A stretch of DNA of 64,000 nucleotides from Pandoraea oxalativorans (lineage in GTDB: Bacteria > Pseudomonadota > Gammaproteobacteria > Burkholderiales > Burkholderiaceae), in the NCBI RefSeq assembly GCF_000972785.3, contig NZ_CP011253.3, positions 1,736,001-1,800,000 of the forward strand, read 5' to 3'. Shown here piece after piece: positions 16,138-25,159 of this stretch (its first letter is position 1; each line of letters starts with the position of its first letter). A model generated the notes under the pieces. That model was not told the DNA's origin. It worked only from the letters and a program-made list of their open reading frames with translations, and searched no databases. Both the position numbers and the translations under genes were made by a program.

Positions 16138-17556
16138 TCAGTGCGCGCGCTTTCCAACGAGTCGCAAACCGCTGGCGAGACACCCGGCTGCCGAAAACGC
16201 TGCCCCCCATGCCAATGCCCACGTCGAACCGTGCGTGCCGAACAGGCCCAGCGCCAGTGCGACGAGTGCCGCCCCCGTCGCCTGCCCCAGCAGACGCGAC
16301 GTCCCGACCATCCCGCTCGCGCCGCCGCTGCGCTCCGGCGGTGCACTGTGCATGAACGCCTTGAGGTTCGGCGACTGGAATAAGCCGAAGCCCAGCCCGC
16401 ACAACGCCATGCGCCAGCCGATGTCCCACAACTGCGCATGCTCGGGCATGATCGCCAGCAACGCCATGCCCGCACTCAGCATCGCCAGTCCGATCGCACC
16501 CAGTGCACCGGGCGGATACTTATCCGACATGCGTCCGGCCACCGGCGCTATCGCCGCCACGAAGAACGGCCACGGCGTCATCAGGAAACCCGTCTCGATA
16601 GGGCTGCGATGCAGCACGTTCTCGAAATAGAAGGGCAGCGAGACCAGCCCCAGCCCTTGCGTCGCGAATGCGCAGATGGCTGTTAGCGTCGACAAGGCAA
16701 ACGCCGGTAGACGCATCAGATCGACCGGCAGCATCGGCGCGCGATGGCCGCGTTCGCGTCGGATCAACGCCCAGCCGAACACGAGCGCGCCGATGAAGCA
16801 GGCCAGCGTCAGATGCCAGTCGGCCTGTTGTGCACTTTGGCTGAGTGCAAAGATCAGCAGCGAGAACGTCAGTACATTGAGCAACGCCGCCATCATGTCC
16901 GGCTTGTGTTCGCTGCGCGGCGTGTCGGGCAGGTTGCGACGCGAGAATGCGAGCGCCAGCAGTCCCGTCGGCACGTTGATCAGGAACAGCCACGGCCAAC
17001 TTGCGAACGCCAGCACGAGCGACGCGACCGTCGGCCCGATGGCGAACGAGATGCCGACGATCAGCGCGTTCAGCCCGACACCGCGTCCCAACTGCGCTGC
17101 CGGATACAGGAAGCGGATCAGCGCAATGTTCACGCTCATGACCGCCGCAGCGCCCACGCCTTGCATCACACGCGCACCCGCAAGGAAGCCGAGCGATGGC
17201 GAGAGCGCGCACAGCAGCGACGCGGCCAGAAACACCGCCACGCCCCACATGAACACGCGCTTATGGCCTACGCGTTCGCCCAGCGATGCGAAGGGCAGCA
17301 GCGTCGCGACCATCGCGAGTTGGTAGGCGTTGACGATCCACACCGACGCGGACGGCGTCGTATTCAGATCGAGCGCCATCTGCGGCAAGGCCGTGTTGGC
17401 GATGGCGGTATCGAGACTGGCGAGCGAGACGGCGAGCAGAATCGCCGTCATGGCGAGCCCGCGTCCGGTGGCGGGAGGCTCGTGCAATTGCGCCGCGGCA
17501 GGAGCGGGCGGCGCGCTTACCGCCGATGTGTCGGCGGTCGGAGGCAACGACGACAT
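16138..17556 (-). CDS. MFS multidrug efflux transporter, DHA2 (14-helix) type
   Basis: The product is 472 residues with about 14 hydrophobic segments. The first helix carries LASLDTAIANTALPQMALDL, the usual start of EmrB/QacA/SmvA-like exporters. Motif A-like GERVGHKRVFMWG follows helix 2, and motif C-like GISFAIGPTVASLVL lies near helix 5. By family it exports cationic drugs or similar compounds using the proton gradient. It starts only 6 nt after the DsbA-like gene ends, so the two form an operon. Its 3' end is 20 bp from the inserted ISL3 element, which separates it from the hairpin terminator it once shared with glmS. Confidence 0.9.
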   Translation of the reverse strand: MSSLPPTADTSAVSAPPAPAAAQLHEPPATGRGLAMTAILLAVSLASLDTAIANTALPQMALDLNTTPSASVWIVNAYQLAMVATLLPFASLGERVGHKRVFMWGVAVFLAASLLCALSPSLGFLAGARVMQGVGAAAVMSVNIALIRFLYPAAQLGRGVGLNALIVGISFAIGPTVASLVLAFASWPWLFLINVPTGLLALAFSRRNLPDTPRSEHKPDMMAALLNVLTFSLLIFALSQSAQQADWHLTLACFIGALVFGWALIRRERGHRAPMLPVDLMRLPAFALSTLTAICAFATQGLGLVSLPFYFENVLHRSPIETGFLMTPWPFFVAAIAPVAGRMSDKYPPGALGAIGLAMLSAGMALLAIMPEHAQLWDIGWRMALCGLGFGLFQSPNLKAFMHSAPPERSGGASGMVGTSRLLGQATGAALVALALGLFGTHGSTWALAWGAAFSAAGCLASGLRLVGKRAH

Positions 17557-17562
17557 GACGGA

Positions 17563-18216
17563 TCAGCCCTCGGCCACAATCTGACGAATGGCTTGCTCGA
17601 AGACTTCCGGCGGCTGACCACCGCTCACGAGATGGCGATTGTTAAAGATGATCGCCGGTACCGAACTGATCCCGAGATTCTGATAGTGACGCTCCAGCGC
17701 ACGCACCTGGTCGGCATACTCCTGCGTCGACAGAATCTCGCGCGCGCGAGCCGTATCGAGACCGGCCTGTTGCACGGCGTCGACGAGTACTTCGGGATCG
17801 CTCGTGCGCTTGCCGTCGACAAAGTACGCGCGGAACAGCGCTTCCTTGAGGGCAAGCTGCTTGTCGTTGCCCACCGTCTGCGCCCAGTGCAGCAAACGAT
17901 GCGCGTCGAACGTGTTGTAAGCGTGCGTGCGCAGATCCATGCGCATCGGGAATCCCTCGGCGGCGGCGCGGGCTCCGATGTTCGCCTGATTCTGCGCCAG
18001 CTGTTCGGGGGAGAGGCCGTACTTGCGCGACATATAGTCGGCAAGCGGCACACCATCGGCGGGCATGTCGGGATTCAGTTCGAAGGGGCTGAAGTGCAGG
18101 TCGGCTTCGACCTCGTTGCCCAGACGGGCGAGCGCCGTCTTCAATGAGGCAAGACCGATGGCGCACCACGGGCACGCGACATCGGAGACAAAGTCAATCT
18201 TGAGAGTGGCAGGCAT
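17563..18216 (-). CDS. DsbA-family (FrnE-like) thiol oxidoreductase
   Basis: The product is 217 residues from ATG 18216 (MPATLKIDFVSDVACPWC). A CPWC redox motif lies at residues 15-18 and no signal peptide is seen, as in cytoplasmic FrnE/2-hydroxychromene-isomerase relatives. The inserted helical domain spans about 60-160 and the cis-Pro loop SVPAIIFNNRHLVSGGQPP is near 190. In-frame sequence upstream of 18216 is poor in family character. It is the first gene of an operon with the MFS exporter, so it may protect against thiol stress from the exported compound (inference). Confidence 0.88.
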   Translation of the reverse strand: MPATLKIDFVSDVACPWCAIGLASLKTALARLGNEVEADLHFSPFELNPDMPADGVPLADYMSRKYGLSPEQLAQNQANIGARAAAEGFPMRMDLRTHAYNTFDAHRLLHWAQTVGNDKQLALKEALFRAYFVDGKRTSDPEVLVDAVQQAGLDTARAREILSTQEYADQVRALERHYQNLGISSVPAIIFNNRHLVSGGQPPEVFEQAIRQIVAEG

Positions 18217-18485
18217 GATCTGACGGCGCCAAAGCGGCGCGTGCAATGAAAAACGCGTCGCCTTGCGCGACGCAACATGGCAATCGTCGCACAAATCGAC
18301 AAAACTCGCCGACTCCCACGCGGTCATGTCCGGAACCCTTTGCCCGTGCGCATTTTGGGCTAAGGTGACGGGATCGCGCGACGCAGATGGGGGTTTTGAG
18401 GGTCGGAATGATCGTTTCGACTGATGAATCGGCATCGTGCGCGCCAGCATTGTTTCCCCCCAGACTGACCTACAAGGAGTCCGAT

Positions 18486-18998
18486 ATGCCGTCCGCTGCC
18501 GATCTCGTCGCCTCGCTGAAGCTCTTGCCACACCCCGAGGGCGGGCATTATCGCGAGACGTATCGCGCCGCCGGCACGGTCGCCGCCGATGCGCTGCCGG
18601 GTGGTTTCTCCGGTCCGCGCAGCGTCTCCACTGCGATTCTCTACTTGCTCGAAGCGAACGACTTTTCCGCGTTTCATCGCATTCGCAGCGACGAAGTCTG
18701 GCACTTTCATCTCGGCGGCACGCTCTGGATTCACGAGATCGATCCGTCCGGCCAGCTCACGACAACGTGTCTCGGACACGATGTCGAGAACGGCGAACAG
18801 TTGCAGCATGTGGTGCCCGCAGGGCACTGGTTCGCGGCGCAGCCCGCACCGTCGACAAGTCTTTCGCTGGTCGGATGCACCGTCGCGCCGGGCTTCGCTT
18901 TCGAAGACTTCGAGATGGCCGACCCGGCGGCCCTCGCCGCGCAGTGGCCCGCACATGGCGAACTGATTGCGCGGCTCGGGCGTGGGGCGTCTGCGTGA
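18486..18998 (+). CDS. Cupin_5 / DUF985 family protein
   Basis: The product is 170 residues from ATG 18486, which has a good AAGGAG site 7 nt upstream. The sequence has the DUF985 pattern LLPHPEGGHYRETYRA near the N-terminus, then SAFHRIRSDEVWHFHLGGTLWIHEID, a double-stranded beta-helix with His ligands, and the end GFAFEDFEMAD. The family is small, soluble and of uncertain role, with links to sugar or metal binding. Confidence 0.9.
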   Translation: MPSAADLVASLKLLPHPEGGHYRETYRAAGTVAADALPGGFSGPRSVSTAILYLLEANDFSAFHRIRSDEVWHFHLGGTLWIHEIDPSGQLTTTCLGHDVENGEQLQHVVPAGHWFAAQPAPSTSLSLVGCTVAPGFAFEDFEMADPAALAAQWPAHGELIARLGRGASA

Positions 18999-19094
18999 GC
19001 ACGGGCGAATGGCGATGAAGCGGTCGGCCGACGCAACCTTGCAGAGTGCGATAGCATCGACGCAATCCCGCAACATAGTTGATGACTGACCCTT

Positions 19095-19721
19095 ATGTCC
19101 CATCCCGACGACGTTCACTTCTACGACCCGGCCAAAGGCCACGGCCTGTCTCACGATCCATTCAAGGCGATTGTCGCGCCGCGCGTGATCGGCTGGATTT
19201 CGAGCCGCGACGCGCAAGGCGGCGTCAACCTTGCGCCCTACAGCTTCTTCGGCGCCTTCGCTTCGTTCCCGGCCATCATCGGTTTTTGCAGCGAGGGCTA
19301 CAAAGACTCTCTGGCGAACATCGAGGCCACGCGCGAGTTCGTCTGGAATCTGACGAGCAAGTCGCTCGTCGAGCAGATGAACCGGACGTCTGCCCCCGTG
19401 CCGCACGAGGTCGACGAATTCGAACTGGCTGGCTTGACCAAAGCCCCCGGCGTCAATGTGGACGTGCCGCACGTGGCAGAGTCGCCCGCGTCGCTCGAAT
19501 GCAAGCTGCTGCAAATCGTGCGGATGCACGATCTGGACGGCAAGCCGATGAACAACTGGCTTGCGCTGGGGCAGGTGGTTGGCGTACACATTCGTCGCGA
19601 GTTCCTGAGCGAAGACGGTCTCTTCGATACGGCCAAAGCGCATCCGGTCATGCGCGCGGGCTATCTCGGCGACTATGCCGAGATCGGTCCGATGTTCGAC
19701 CTGCGTCGTCCGAAGGCCTGA
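19095..19721 (+). CDS. Flavin reductase-like FMN-binding protein
   Basis: The product is 208 residues. The split-barrel flavin reductase domain is visible in VAPRVIGWISSRDAQGGVNLAPYSFFGAFASFPAIIGF and in the later ECKLLQIVRMHDLDGKP. Family members reduce FMN or bind it tightly. It could supply reduced flavin to a two-component monooxygenase such as the one at 29532, but the two genes are 10 kb apart, so this is only a possibility. Confidence 0.88.
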   Translation: MSHPDDVHFYDPAKGHGLSHDPFKAIVAPRVIGWISSRDAQGGVNLAPYSFFGAFASFPAIIGFCSEGYKDSLANIEATREFVWNLTSKSLVEQMNRTSAPVPHEVDEFELAGLTKAPGVNVDVPHVAESPASLECKLLQIVRMHDLDGKPMNNWLALGQVVGVHIRREFLSEDGLFDTAKAHPVMRAGYLGDYAEIGPMFDLRRPKA

Positions 19722-20025
19722 ACGACGCGCAAGGTTTCTGGCGCACGCGTGACATCTGCTCACGCGCGACAATCGCCAACCGGCCGGTCGGACGAAGCGC
19801 TCGCAATCATTTGTAAAATTTGCTGCGGTGCAAAATGTATTTCGGACGCGTATGCTTGCCACCTTCGTTGACGCCCCAGCGCCCGGCGTCCCCTCCTGGA
19901 GGCATTGAAAAGCCTTGATTTGCGCGTTTCGCTCTCGCGATGCGCGCGGGGGAGGTTCATCCCTGGCGCCGTCGACGTAGCGCAATTGCGCTCGTTTTTT
20001 GTTGCGGCACACCAGGACCCCCCCA
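19722..20025 (+). other. Intergenic region before the NuoM-like gene
   Basis: I see no gene in these 304 nt. A weak TTTGC/GCAAA dyad lies near 19818-19833, in a less GC-rich patch that may hold the promoter. No terminator stem is clear. Confidence 0.4.
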
Positions 20026-21591
20026 ATGTTTCCCATCCTGTCCCTTCTGATCTGGCTTCCCATCGTGGCTGGCGCGCTCGTCATGCTGCTCGGCCAGGAT
20101 CGATTCCCCAATACCGTTCGCTGGGCGTCGCTCGTCGCCGCTGTCATTTCGGCTGCGCCGCTCGTGCCGCTTGTGCGTGGCTTCCGGACCCCTGTTTCCA
20201 GTTTGCAGTTCGTCGAGCGCTTCCGCTGGATCGACGCGTTCGACGCGTCGTGGCATGTGGGCATCGACGGCATCTCGCTATGGCTCGTGGCGTTGACCGG
20301 TGCGACGACGATCATCGTCGTGCTCGCTTCGTGGCGCGCCGTGACCACGCGCATGAGCGCGTACTTCGGCAGCTTCCTCGTGCTCTCCGGTCTGATGCAG
20401 GGCGTCTTCACGGCGCACGACGGCATGTTGTTCTTCGTCTTCTTCGAAGCCACGTTGCTGCCGTTGTACCTGCTGATCGGCGTCTACGGGCGGGCTAACA
20501 GCACGCGCGCAGCGGTGAAGTTCTTTTTCTTTTCGCTGACCGGTTCGCTGATGATGCTGGTCTCGATGCTGTATCTGTACATGCAGACGCAGAGCTTCGA
20601 CATCGCTCGCTGGCAGACGCTGCATCTGCCGCTCGCGGTACAGGTGATGCTGTTCATCGGTTTTCTTGGCGCGTTCTCGGTCAAGGTGCCGATGTGGCCG
20701 GTCCACACGTGGCTGCCGGAGGTGCACCTCGACGGACCGACCGGCGCGGCGGTCATGCTCGGCATGTTGAAGCTGGGTGGGTATGGCCTGCTGCGATTTA
20801 ACCTGCCGCTGTTGCCGGACGCCAGCCATTTCCTCGCGCCGCTGATGGTGGTGCTCTCGCTGGTCGCGGTGATTTACGCGAGTCTCGTGGCGCTGGTGCA
20901 GACCGATTTGCGCAAGCTGCTGGCGTACTCGGCGGTGGCGCACATGGGCTTGGTGACGCTGGGGCTGTTTCTCTTCTCCGAGATGGGGACGGATGGCGCC
21001 GTGATGCAGATGATTTCGTACGGCATCGTGTCGGGCGCCATGCTGTTGTGCACGGGGATGTTGTATGACCGCACCGGTAGCTCGTCCATCGATGCCTATG
21101 GCGGTGTGGCCGCCACGATGCCGCGCTTCGCGACTTTCGCAATGCTGTTCTCGATGGCGAACGTCGGTATGCCGGGCACGTCGGGCTTCGTGGGCGAGTT
21201 TCTCGTGCTGATGGGCGCGATCAAGGCGAACTTCTGGATCGGCGCGCTCGCGTCGCTCACGCTGGTGCTGAGCGCGGCTTACACGCTGTGGATGTACAAG
21301 CGCGTGATCTTCGGTCGTGTGGGCAATGCCCGTGTGGCGTCGCTCAAGGACGTGAGCCGCCGTGAGTTCGCGCTGCTCGGCGCAATGGCCGTGATGGTGC
21401 TGGGCATCGGTCTCGATCCGAAGCCGCTGACCGACGGCATCGACGCTACGGCAATTCAGGTCGTGCAGGACATCGAAAATCACCGTCTGCCAGTGGGCGA
21501 CCCGGGCAGCAGCGAGATGGCAGGGCGTCGTCATGGTGACGCTGCCGGACACGCGGCGGCGGTGGTGAAAGGCACGCGTCCGGATGCGTAA
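20026..21591 (+). CDS. Orphan NuoM/proton-translocating antiporter-like membrane subunit
   Basis: The product is 521 residues with about 14 membrane helices, full length for complex I chain M. Conserved features are FFVFFEATLLPLYLLIGVYG with the membrane Glu, AVKFFFFSLTGSLMML, KVPMWPVHTWLPEVHLDGPTGAAVMLGMLKLGGYGLLRF with the key Lys and His, and DLRKLLAYSAVAHMGLV. No other nuo, mrp or hyf gene is nearby. It is therefore a stand-alone paralog, possibly a proton or ion channel of another complex. ATG 20026 is chosen over a start at 19999 because the first helix begins there. Confidence 0.85.
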   Translation: MFPILSLLIWLPIVAGALVMLLGQDRFPNTVRWASLVAAVISAAPLVPLVRGFRTPVSSLQFVERFRWIDAFDASWHVGIDGISLWLVALTGATTIIVVLASWRAVTTRMSAYFGSFLVLSGLMQGVFTAHDGMLFFVFFEATLLPLYLLIGVYGRANSTRAAVKFFFFSLTGSLMMLVSMLYLYMQTQSFDIARWQTLHLPLAVQVMLFIGFLGAFSVKVPMWPVHTWLPEVHLDGPTGAAVMLGMLKLGGYGLLRFNLPLLPDASHFLAPLMVVLSLVAVIYASLVALVQTDLRKLLAYSAVAHMGLVTLGLFLFSEMGTDGAVMQMISYGIVSGAMLLCTGMLYDRTGSSSIDAYGGVAATMPRFATFAMLFSMANVGMPGTSGFVGEFLVLMGAIKANFWIGALASLTLVLSAAYTLWMYKRVIFGRVGNARVASLKDVSRREFALLGAMAVMVLGIGLDPKPLTDGIDATAIQVVQDIENHRLPVGDPGSSEMAGRRHGDAAGHAAAVVKGTRPDA

Positions 21592-21610
21592 TTCGTCGTG
21601 ACTCAAGAAG

Positions 21611-21637
21611 ATGGGCGCAGTGATGCGCCCATTTTTT
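21611..21637 (+). terminator. Intrinsic terminator after the NuoM-like gene
   Basis: ATGGGCGCA (21611-21619) and TGCGCCCAT (21624-21632) form a 9-bp stem with a 4-nt loop, followed by T to 21637. It lies between convergent genes. Confidence 0.9.
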
Positions 21638-21658
21638 GGCTGCCAACGATTCAGTGAA

Positions 21659-22378
21659 TCATCTTTTGCTACAGACGGCATCGCCGACCGCCGATGCGAC
21701 CGATTTGCCGTTCAGCGCCATGTCCCACTTGTCGGAAACGCCGCCGTCGAAGTTCAGTTCGTACAGCGTGCCGTAACCGCGTTCGCAATCCGCCGACGCA
21801 ATGACGATTTCGTTGTAATCGAATGTGTTTTCGCGCAGATTGTCGAAGCGCGACAGAATCGACACAGACGGCTTGCCCTTGTACGTACGCTTGCGCGCTG
21901 TATCGTTCTTCAGATAGACCTTGTTGCCCGAATCCTTGACCGACGCGACGAACTCCCAAGCGTCTTTTTTCTCGGCAAGCGAGGTTTGCCCCGTCTCGTT
22001 GTCCCAGCTCAGGCAGGCCATGGTGCCGATATTGTCGGCCACCGTCGGGCCGAATCGCACGAACTGGTCCTTGCTCACGTACTGGCCTTCCATGCCGTTG
22101 TAGTACACGAACCCGTAACCCTTTCGGCACGCTTCGAGCAGCACAACGGCCTGCCCGTAGTCGTAGGTGTTGTTGGCCTTGTTCCTCTTCTGATAGAGGT
22201 ACTTGTAACCGTTGTTCTTCTTGCCGTCGACATTGGTCATCGCACCGCTACCGCGCTTTCCCTGCCAGACTGACTTCGACGTTTCCGCCACCGTCATCCA
22301 GTCTCCCGCTTCGTCGGCATGCGCCGCGTGCATCATCACCACACCGGCGAGCGTGCCCAGTACTACTTTCGCCAACAT
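21659..22378 (-). CDS. Secreted protein of unknown function
   Basis: The 239-residue protein starts with a signal peptide (MLAKVVLGTLAGVVMMHAAHA) and a GAGGAG ribosome site. The mature part is hydrophilic and rich in Lys, Asp, Asn and Tyr. It has four cysteines (LLEACRKGYG, TMACLSWD, SADCERGYG, DAVCSKR) that could form two disulfides, and two similar C-x-x-GYG motifs. I do not recognise a family. It is probably periplasmic or extracellular. Confidence 0.75.
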   Translation of the reverse strand: MLAKVVLGTLAGVVMMHAAHADEAGDWMTVAETSKSVWQGKRGSGAMTNVDGKKNNGYKYLYQKRNKANNTYDYGQAVVLLEACRKGYGFVYYNGMEGQYVSKDQFVRFGPTVADNIGTMACLSWDNETGQTSLAEKKDAWEFVASVKDSGNKVYLKNDTARKRTYKGKPSVSILSRFDNLRENTFDYNEIVIASADCERGYGTLYELNFDGGVSDKWDMALNGKSVASAVGDAVCSKR

Positions 22379-22630
22379 ATAATTTTTCTCCTCGACATCT
22401 GACTTCCAAGGCGTACCGCTGCCTTTCCCCGCGTGTACCCCGGGTCGTGCATTTCGTCGCAGAGCGCTAATGGTGCGACATCAATGCTCAACTTTTCGGG
22501 GCATGAGATCTTTCTTCGGCACGTAAGCCAAAAACTTTAGCGAGGCCGGGCATCTCGCCTGCCACAATTCTTTAACGATCCCTCGCCAGAATGACGGTCA
22601 TGCCATGCAAGCGGCATTTTTCAGTGATGT

Positions 22631-22650
22631 GTTTGCACACGTGTGCAAAC
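22631..22650. promoter_or_regulatory. 20-bp LacI-type operator
   Basis: GTTTGCACAC followed by GTGTGCAAAC is a perfect 20-bp palindrome with a central CG, the form typical of LacI/GalR operators. It lies 38 nt upstream of the ABC binding-protein gene in a 309-nt gap with no other feature. The cognate repressor is most likely the LacI gene at 25160-26200. Confidence 0.8.
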
Positions 22651-22687
22651 AAAGCTCGATGCCATCGTCAACCCAGTGAGAGATCGC

Positions 22688-23390
22688 ATGAAACTGTCTA
22701 TTCGTCTGCGCGCTTTGTCAGCCGCTGTTGCCGCCGCCGTGGGCTTGTTCGTCGTGGCGACGAGCGCGAGCGCGGCCGATCTCGTGATCGCCGGGCGCGA
22801 CGATATCTACGGCAAGGGCCTCGCCGAAGCCGTTGCTGGCTTCAAGAAGTCGCATCCGTCCGCCGACATCGAGCTGCTCAAGCTGCCGAACGCGAACCTT
22901 TATCAGAAGCTGAAGCTGTCGATGCGCGAGGGCACGGGCGCCTACGATCTCGTGATGATGGACGACACGTGGTCGCCCGAATTCATGGCCAACGGCTGGC
23001 TCAAGCCGCTGCCTGCGACGCTGGTCGACGCCGACATGGTCGCATCGACCGTGGCGCTCGGCCGTGCGCCGAACGGCAATCTGTACGCGCTGCCGGTGGT
23101 ATCTGACGTCGCGCGAAACGCAGACGCGTCTGGCCGTCATGGGCATTCCGCCCACGCGCAAGAGCGTGTTCGAAGATCCTGCGCTCGTGAAGCAATTCCG
23201 CTGGTATCCGGATCAGTTGAAGGCGCTTGAAGCCGGGCGTGCGCGTCCGCGTGTGAAGCACTGGGAGCAGATCGAGAGCTTGCTGGGCGACGCCCTGCAA
23301 CTCGTGATGACCGGGCAACTCACGCCGGAAGCTGCGCTACGTCAGGCGTCGCAAAAGATCGCGCCGGTGCTCACGACTGCGGCCAACTAA
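22688..23390 (+). pseudogene. ABC sugar-type solute-binding protein with internal deletion
   Basis: The first part (from ATG 22688) has a signal peptide ending ATSASA. It is a normal N-terminal lobe (ADLVIAGRDDIYGKGLAEAVAGFKKSHPSADIELLKLP ... AYDLVMMDDTWSPEF) up to NGNLYALPVV near 23100. The sequence then jumps to a typical binding-protein C-terminus, YLTSRETQTRLAVMGIPPTRKSVFEDPALVKQF, in another frame, ending at TAA 23390. Intact family members are about 400-430 residues. Roughly 200 central residues are missing, with the junction near 23092-23105. The gene cannot make a working binding protein, although both permeases follow intact. Confidence 0.85.
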
Positions 23391-23405
23391 CGTCCCGACG
23401 ATTCC

Positions 23406-24278
23406 ATGCGTGCTGCACGTCGCTGGTGGCCCCTGATCTGGCTGGTGGGGCCTGCATTCCTCGTCATCGCCGTGCTGGCGCTGTATCCGGTACTGCAAGT
23501 GCTGTTCGATTCGTTCTTCCAGGTCGACTACGCGTCGCGACACCGGGCGTTCACCGGGCTGAAGAACTATCGGACGGTGCTGGCCGACGACAACTTCGCC
23601 GCGAGTTTCTTCAACACGCTGCACTTCACGATCGTGGCGTCGGTGTGCGAAGTGGTGCTCGGCGCAGCGTTGGCATTGCTGCTCTCCCGAGCGTTTCGCG
23701 GGCGACGCTTCGTCATGCCGCTGCTGATTCTGCCGATGATGCTCTCCACGCTGGTGTGCTCCGCCATCTGGCGTAACTGGCTGAATTTCAGCGAGTTCCT
23801 GAACGCGCTGCTCGCGAAGTTCGGTCTTCCGGGTGTGCAATGGTTGTCCGATCCGGGGCTTGCGATCTGGTCGTTGATTCTTGTGGACGTCTGGCAATGG
23901 ACGCCCATGGCGTTCCTGATCGTGCTCGCGGGGATCCAGTCCATCGATCCGGAGCTGTTCGAAGCGGCGCGCACCGACGGCGCGAGCGAGTGGCAATGTC
24001 TGCGCGACATCACGCTGCCGCTGCTGGTGCCGCAGTTCGTGCTGGCCATGCTGCTGCGCTCGATCGACACGTTCAAGCTGTTCGACAAGGTCTACGCGCT
24101 CACCGGCGGCGGCCCGGGTAATGCGACGCAGACACTGTCGACGTACGTCTACGACACCGGATTTCGTTTTTTCAGTGTGGGACCGGCGAGTGCGGCGTCC
24201 GTGCTGATGTTGCTCCTCGCGTCCATGCTCGTCTCGGTCAATGTCTGGATGTCGATTCGTAAGCGGGGGGCGCGATGA
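23406..24278 (+). CDS. ABC transporter permease, MalF/UgpA type
   Basis: The product is 290 residues with six membrane helices. The cytoplasmic EAA loop reads ELFEAARTDGASEWQCLRDITLPLLVP. It is the first inner-membrane permease of a carbohydrate- or polyol-type importer. It starts 15 nt after the broken binding-protein gene and overlaps the next permease by 4 nt (ATGA), so the genes are translationally coupled. No ATP-binding subunit is in the cluster; a shared MsmK/UgpC-like ATPase elsewhere would be needed. Confidence 0.92.
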   Translation: MRAARRWWPLIWLVGPAFLVIAVLALYPVLQVLFDSFFQVDYASRHRAFTGLKNYRTVLADDNFAASFFNTLHFTIVASVCEVVLGAALALLLSRAFRGRRFVMPLLILPMMLSTLVCSAIWRNWLNFSEFLNALLAKFGLPGVQWLSDPGLAIWSLILVDVWQWTPMAFLIVLAGIQSIDPELFEAARTDGASEWQCLRDITLPLLVPQFVLAMLLRSIDTFKLFDKVYALTGGGPGNATQTLSTYVYDTGFRFFSVGPASAASVLMLLLASMLVSVNVWMSIRKRGAR

Positions 24279-25135
24279 GTGCAGGTACGCCGTCTCCCGT
24301 GTCTCTCACGTTCCGCCGGTCGGGGCAGCAAACGCTGCTCTGGACGTTGCGCATCGCTGCGCTGGCGATGCTGCTGTTGCCGTGTGTCTGGATGCTCGGT
24401 GCGGCGTTCACGCCGACGCTGGAGCGTCTCGATCATCCGCTGGCGCTGTGGCCGCAGACACCGACCTTGCAGCACTTCCAGACCGTATGGGAGAGCGGCA
24501 TCGGCCGTCAGGTGCTCAACTCCCTGCTGGTGAGCTGCGGCACGACACTGCTGTCGCTGACGCTGGCGTTTCCGGCGGCCTACGCGCTGGTGCGCCTGCG
24601 CTTCCCGGGGCGGCTCGACGTGGTGTTTCTGATGCTTGTGCTGGCGGTCAAGCTGATGCCGCCCATTACTGTCGCCGTGCCCCTGTTTTCGCTGGCGAAG
24701 ACGTTGCATCTGCTCGACTCGGAAGTCGGGCTGATGCTCGCTTATCAGGTGTACACGCTGCCGCTGTCGATCCGGATGCTGCTGGCGTTCGTGCGTGAGA
24801 TTCCCGTCGATTACGACGAAGCGGCGTGTACCGACGGGGCGGGGCTCCTTCGTCGGCTGGTGGACATCATGTTGCCGCTGTGTGCGCCGGGGTTGGTCGC
24901 GACGGCCATTTTCGTGCTGATCGCCGCATGGAACGAGTTTCTGCTTGCGCTGCTGTTCGTCTCGTCGCCGAGCAAGTTCACCTTGCCGCTCGCCGTGGCG
25001 GGCTACGTCACGGAGAACGGTATCGATTGGGGCGATCTGATGAGCGTGGGCATGATCGCGTCGCTGCCGACGTTGGCCGTCGCGGGATACGTGCAGCGCT
25101 ACTTGCTGCACGGATTTTCCGGCCGACTCAAGTGA
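24275..25135 (+). CDS. ABC transporter permease, MalG/UgpE type
   Basis: The product is 286 residues with six membrane helices. The EAA loop reads DYDEAACTDGAGLLRRLVDIMLPLCAPG, and AWNEFLLALLFVSSPSKFTLPLAV follows, as is usual for MalG-type permeases. It partners the preceding permease, whose stop codon overlaps its start. It is convergent with the LacI gene, which ends 24 nt beyond. Confidence 0.92.
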   Translation: MSAGTPSPVSLTFRRSGQQTLLWTLRIAALAMLLLPCVWMLGAAFTPTLERLDHPLALWPQTPTLQHFQTVWESGIGRQVLNSLLVSCGTTLLSLTLAFPAAYALVRLRFPGRLDVVFLMLVLAVKLMPPITVAVPLFSLAKTLHLLDSEVGLMLAYQVYTLPLSIRMLLAFVREIPVDYDEAACTDGAGLLRRLVDIMLPLCAPGLVATAIFVLIAAWNEFLLALLFVSSPSKFTLPLAVAGYVTENGIDWGDLMSVGMIASLPTLAVAGYVQRYLLHGFSGRLK

Positions 25136-25159
25136 TGAGGGAGGGCGGGGTCCGGATCG

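Noticed and set aside
16138..18216. ISL3 insertion as a composite transposon carrying the MFS/DsbA genes
   Set aside because: Only one IS copy is present and its 8-bp duplication is perfect, so the element inserted alone.
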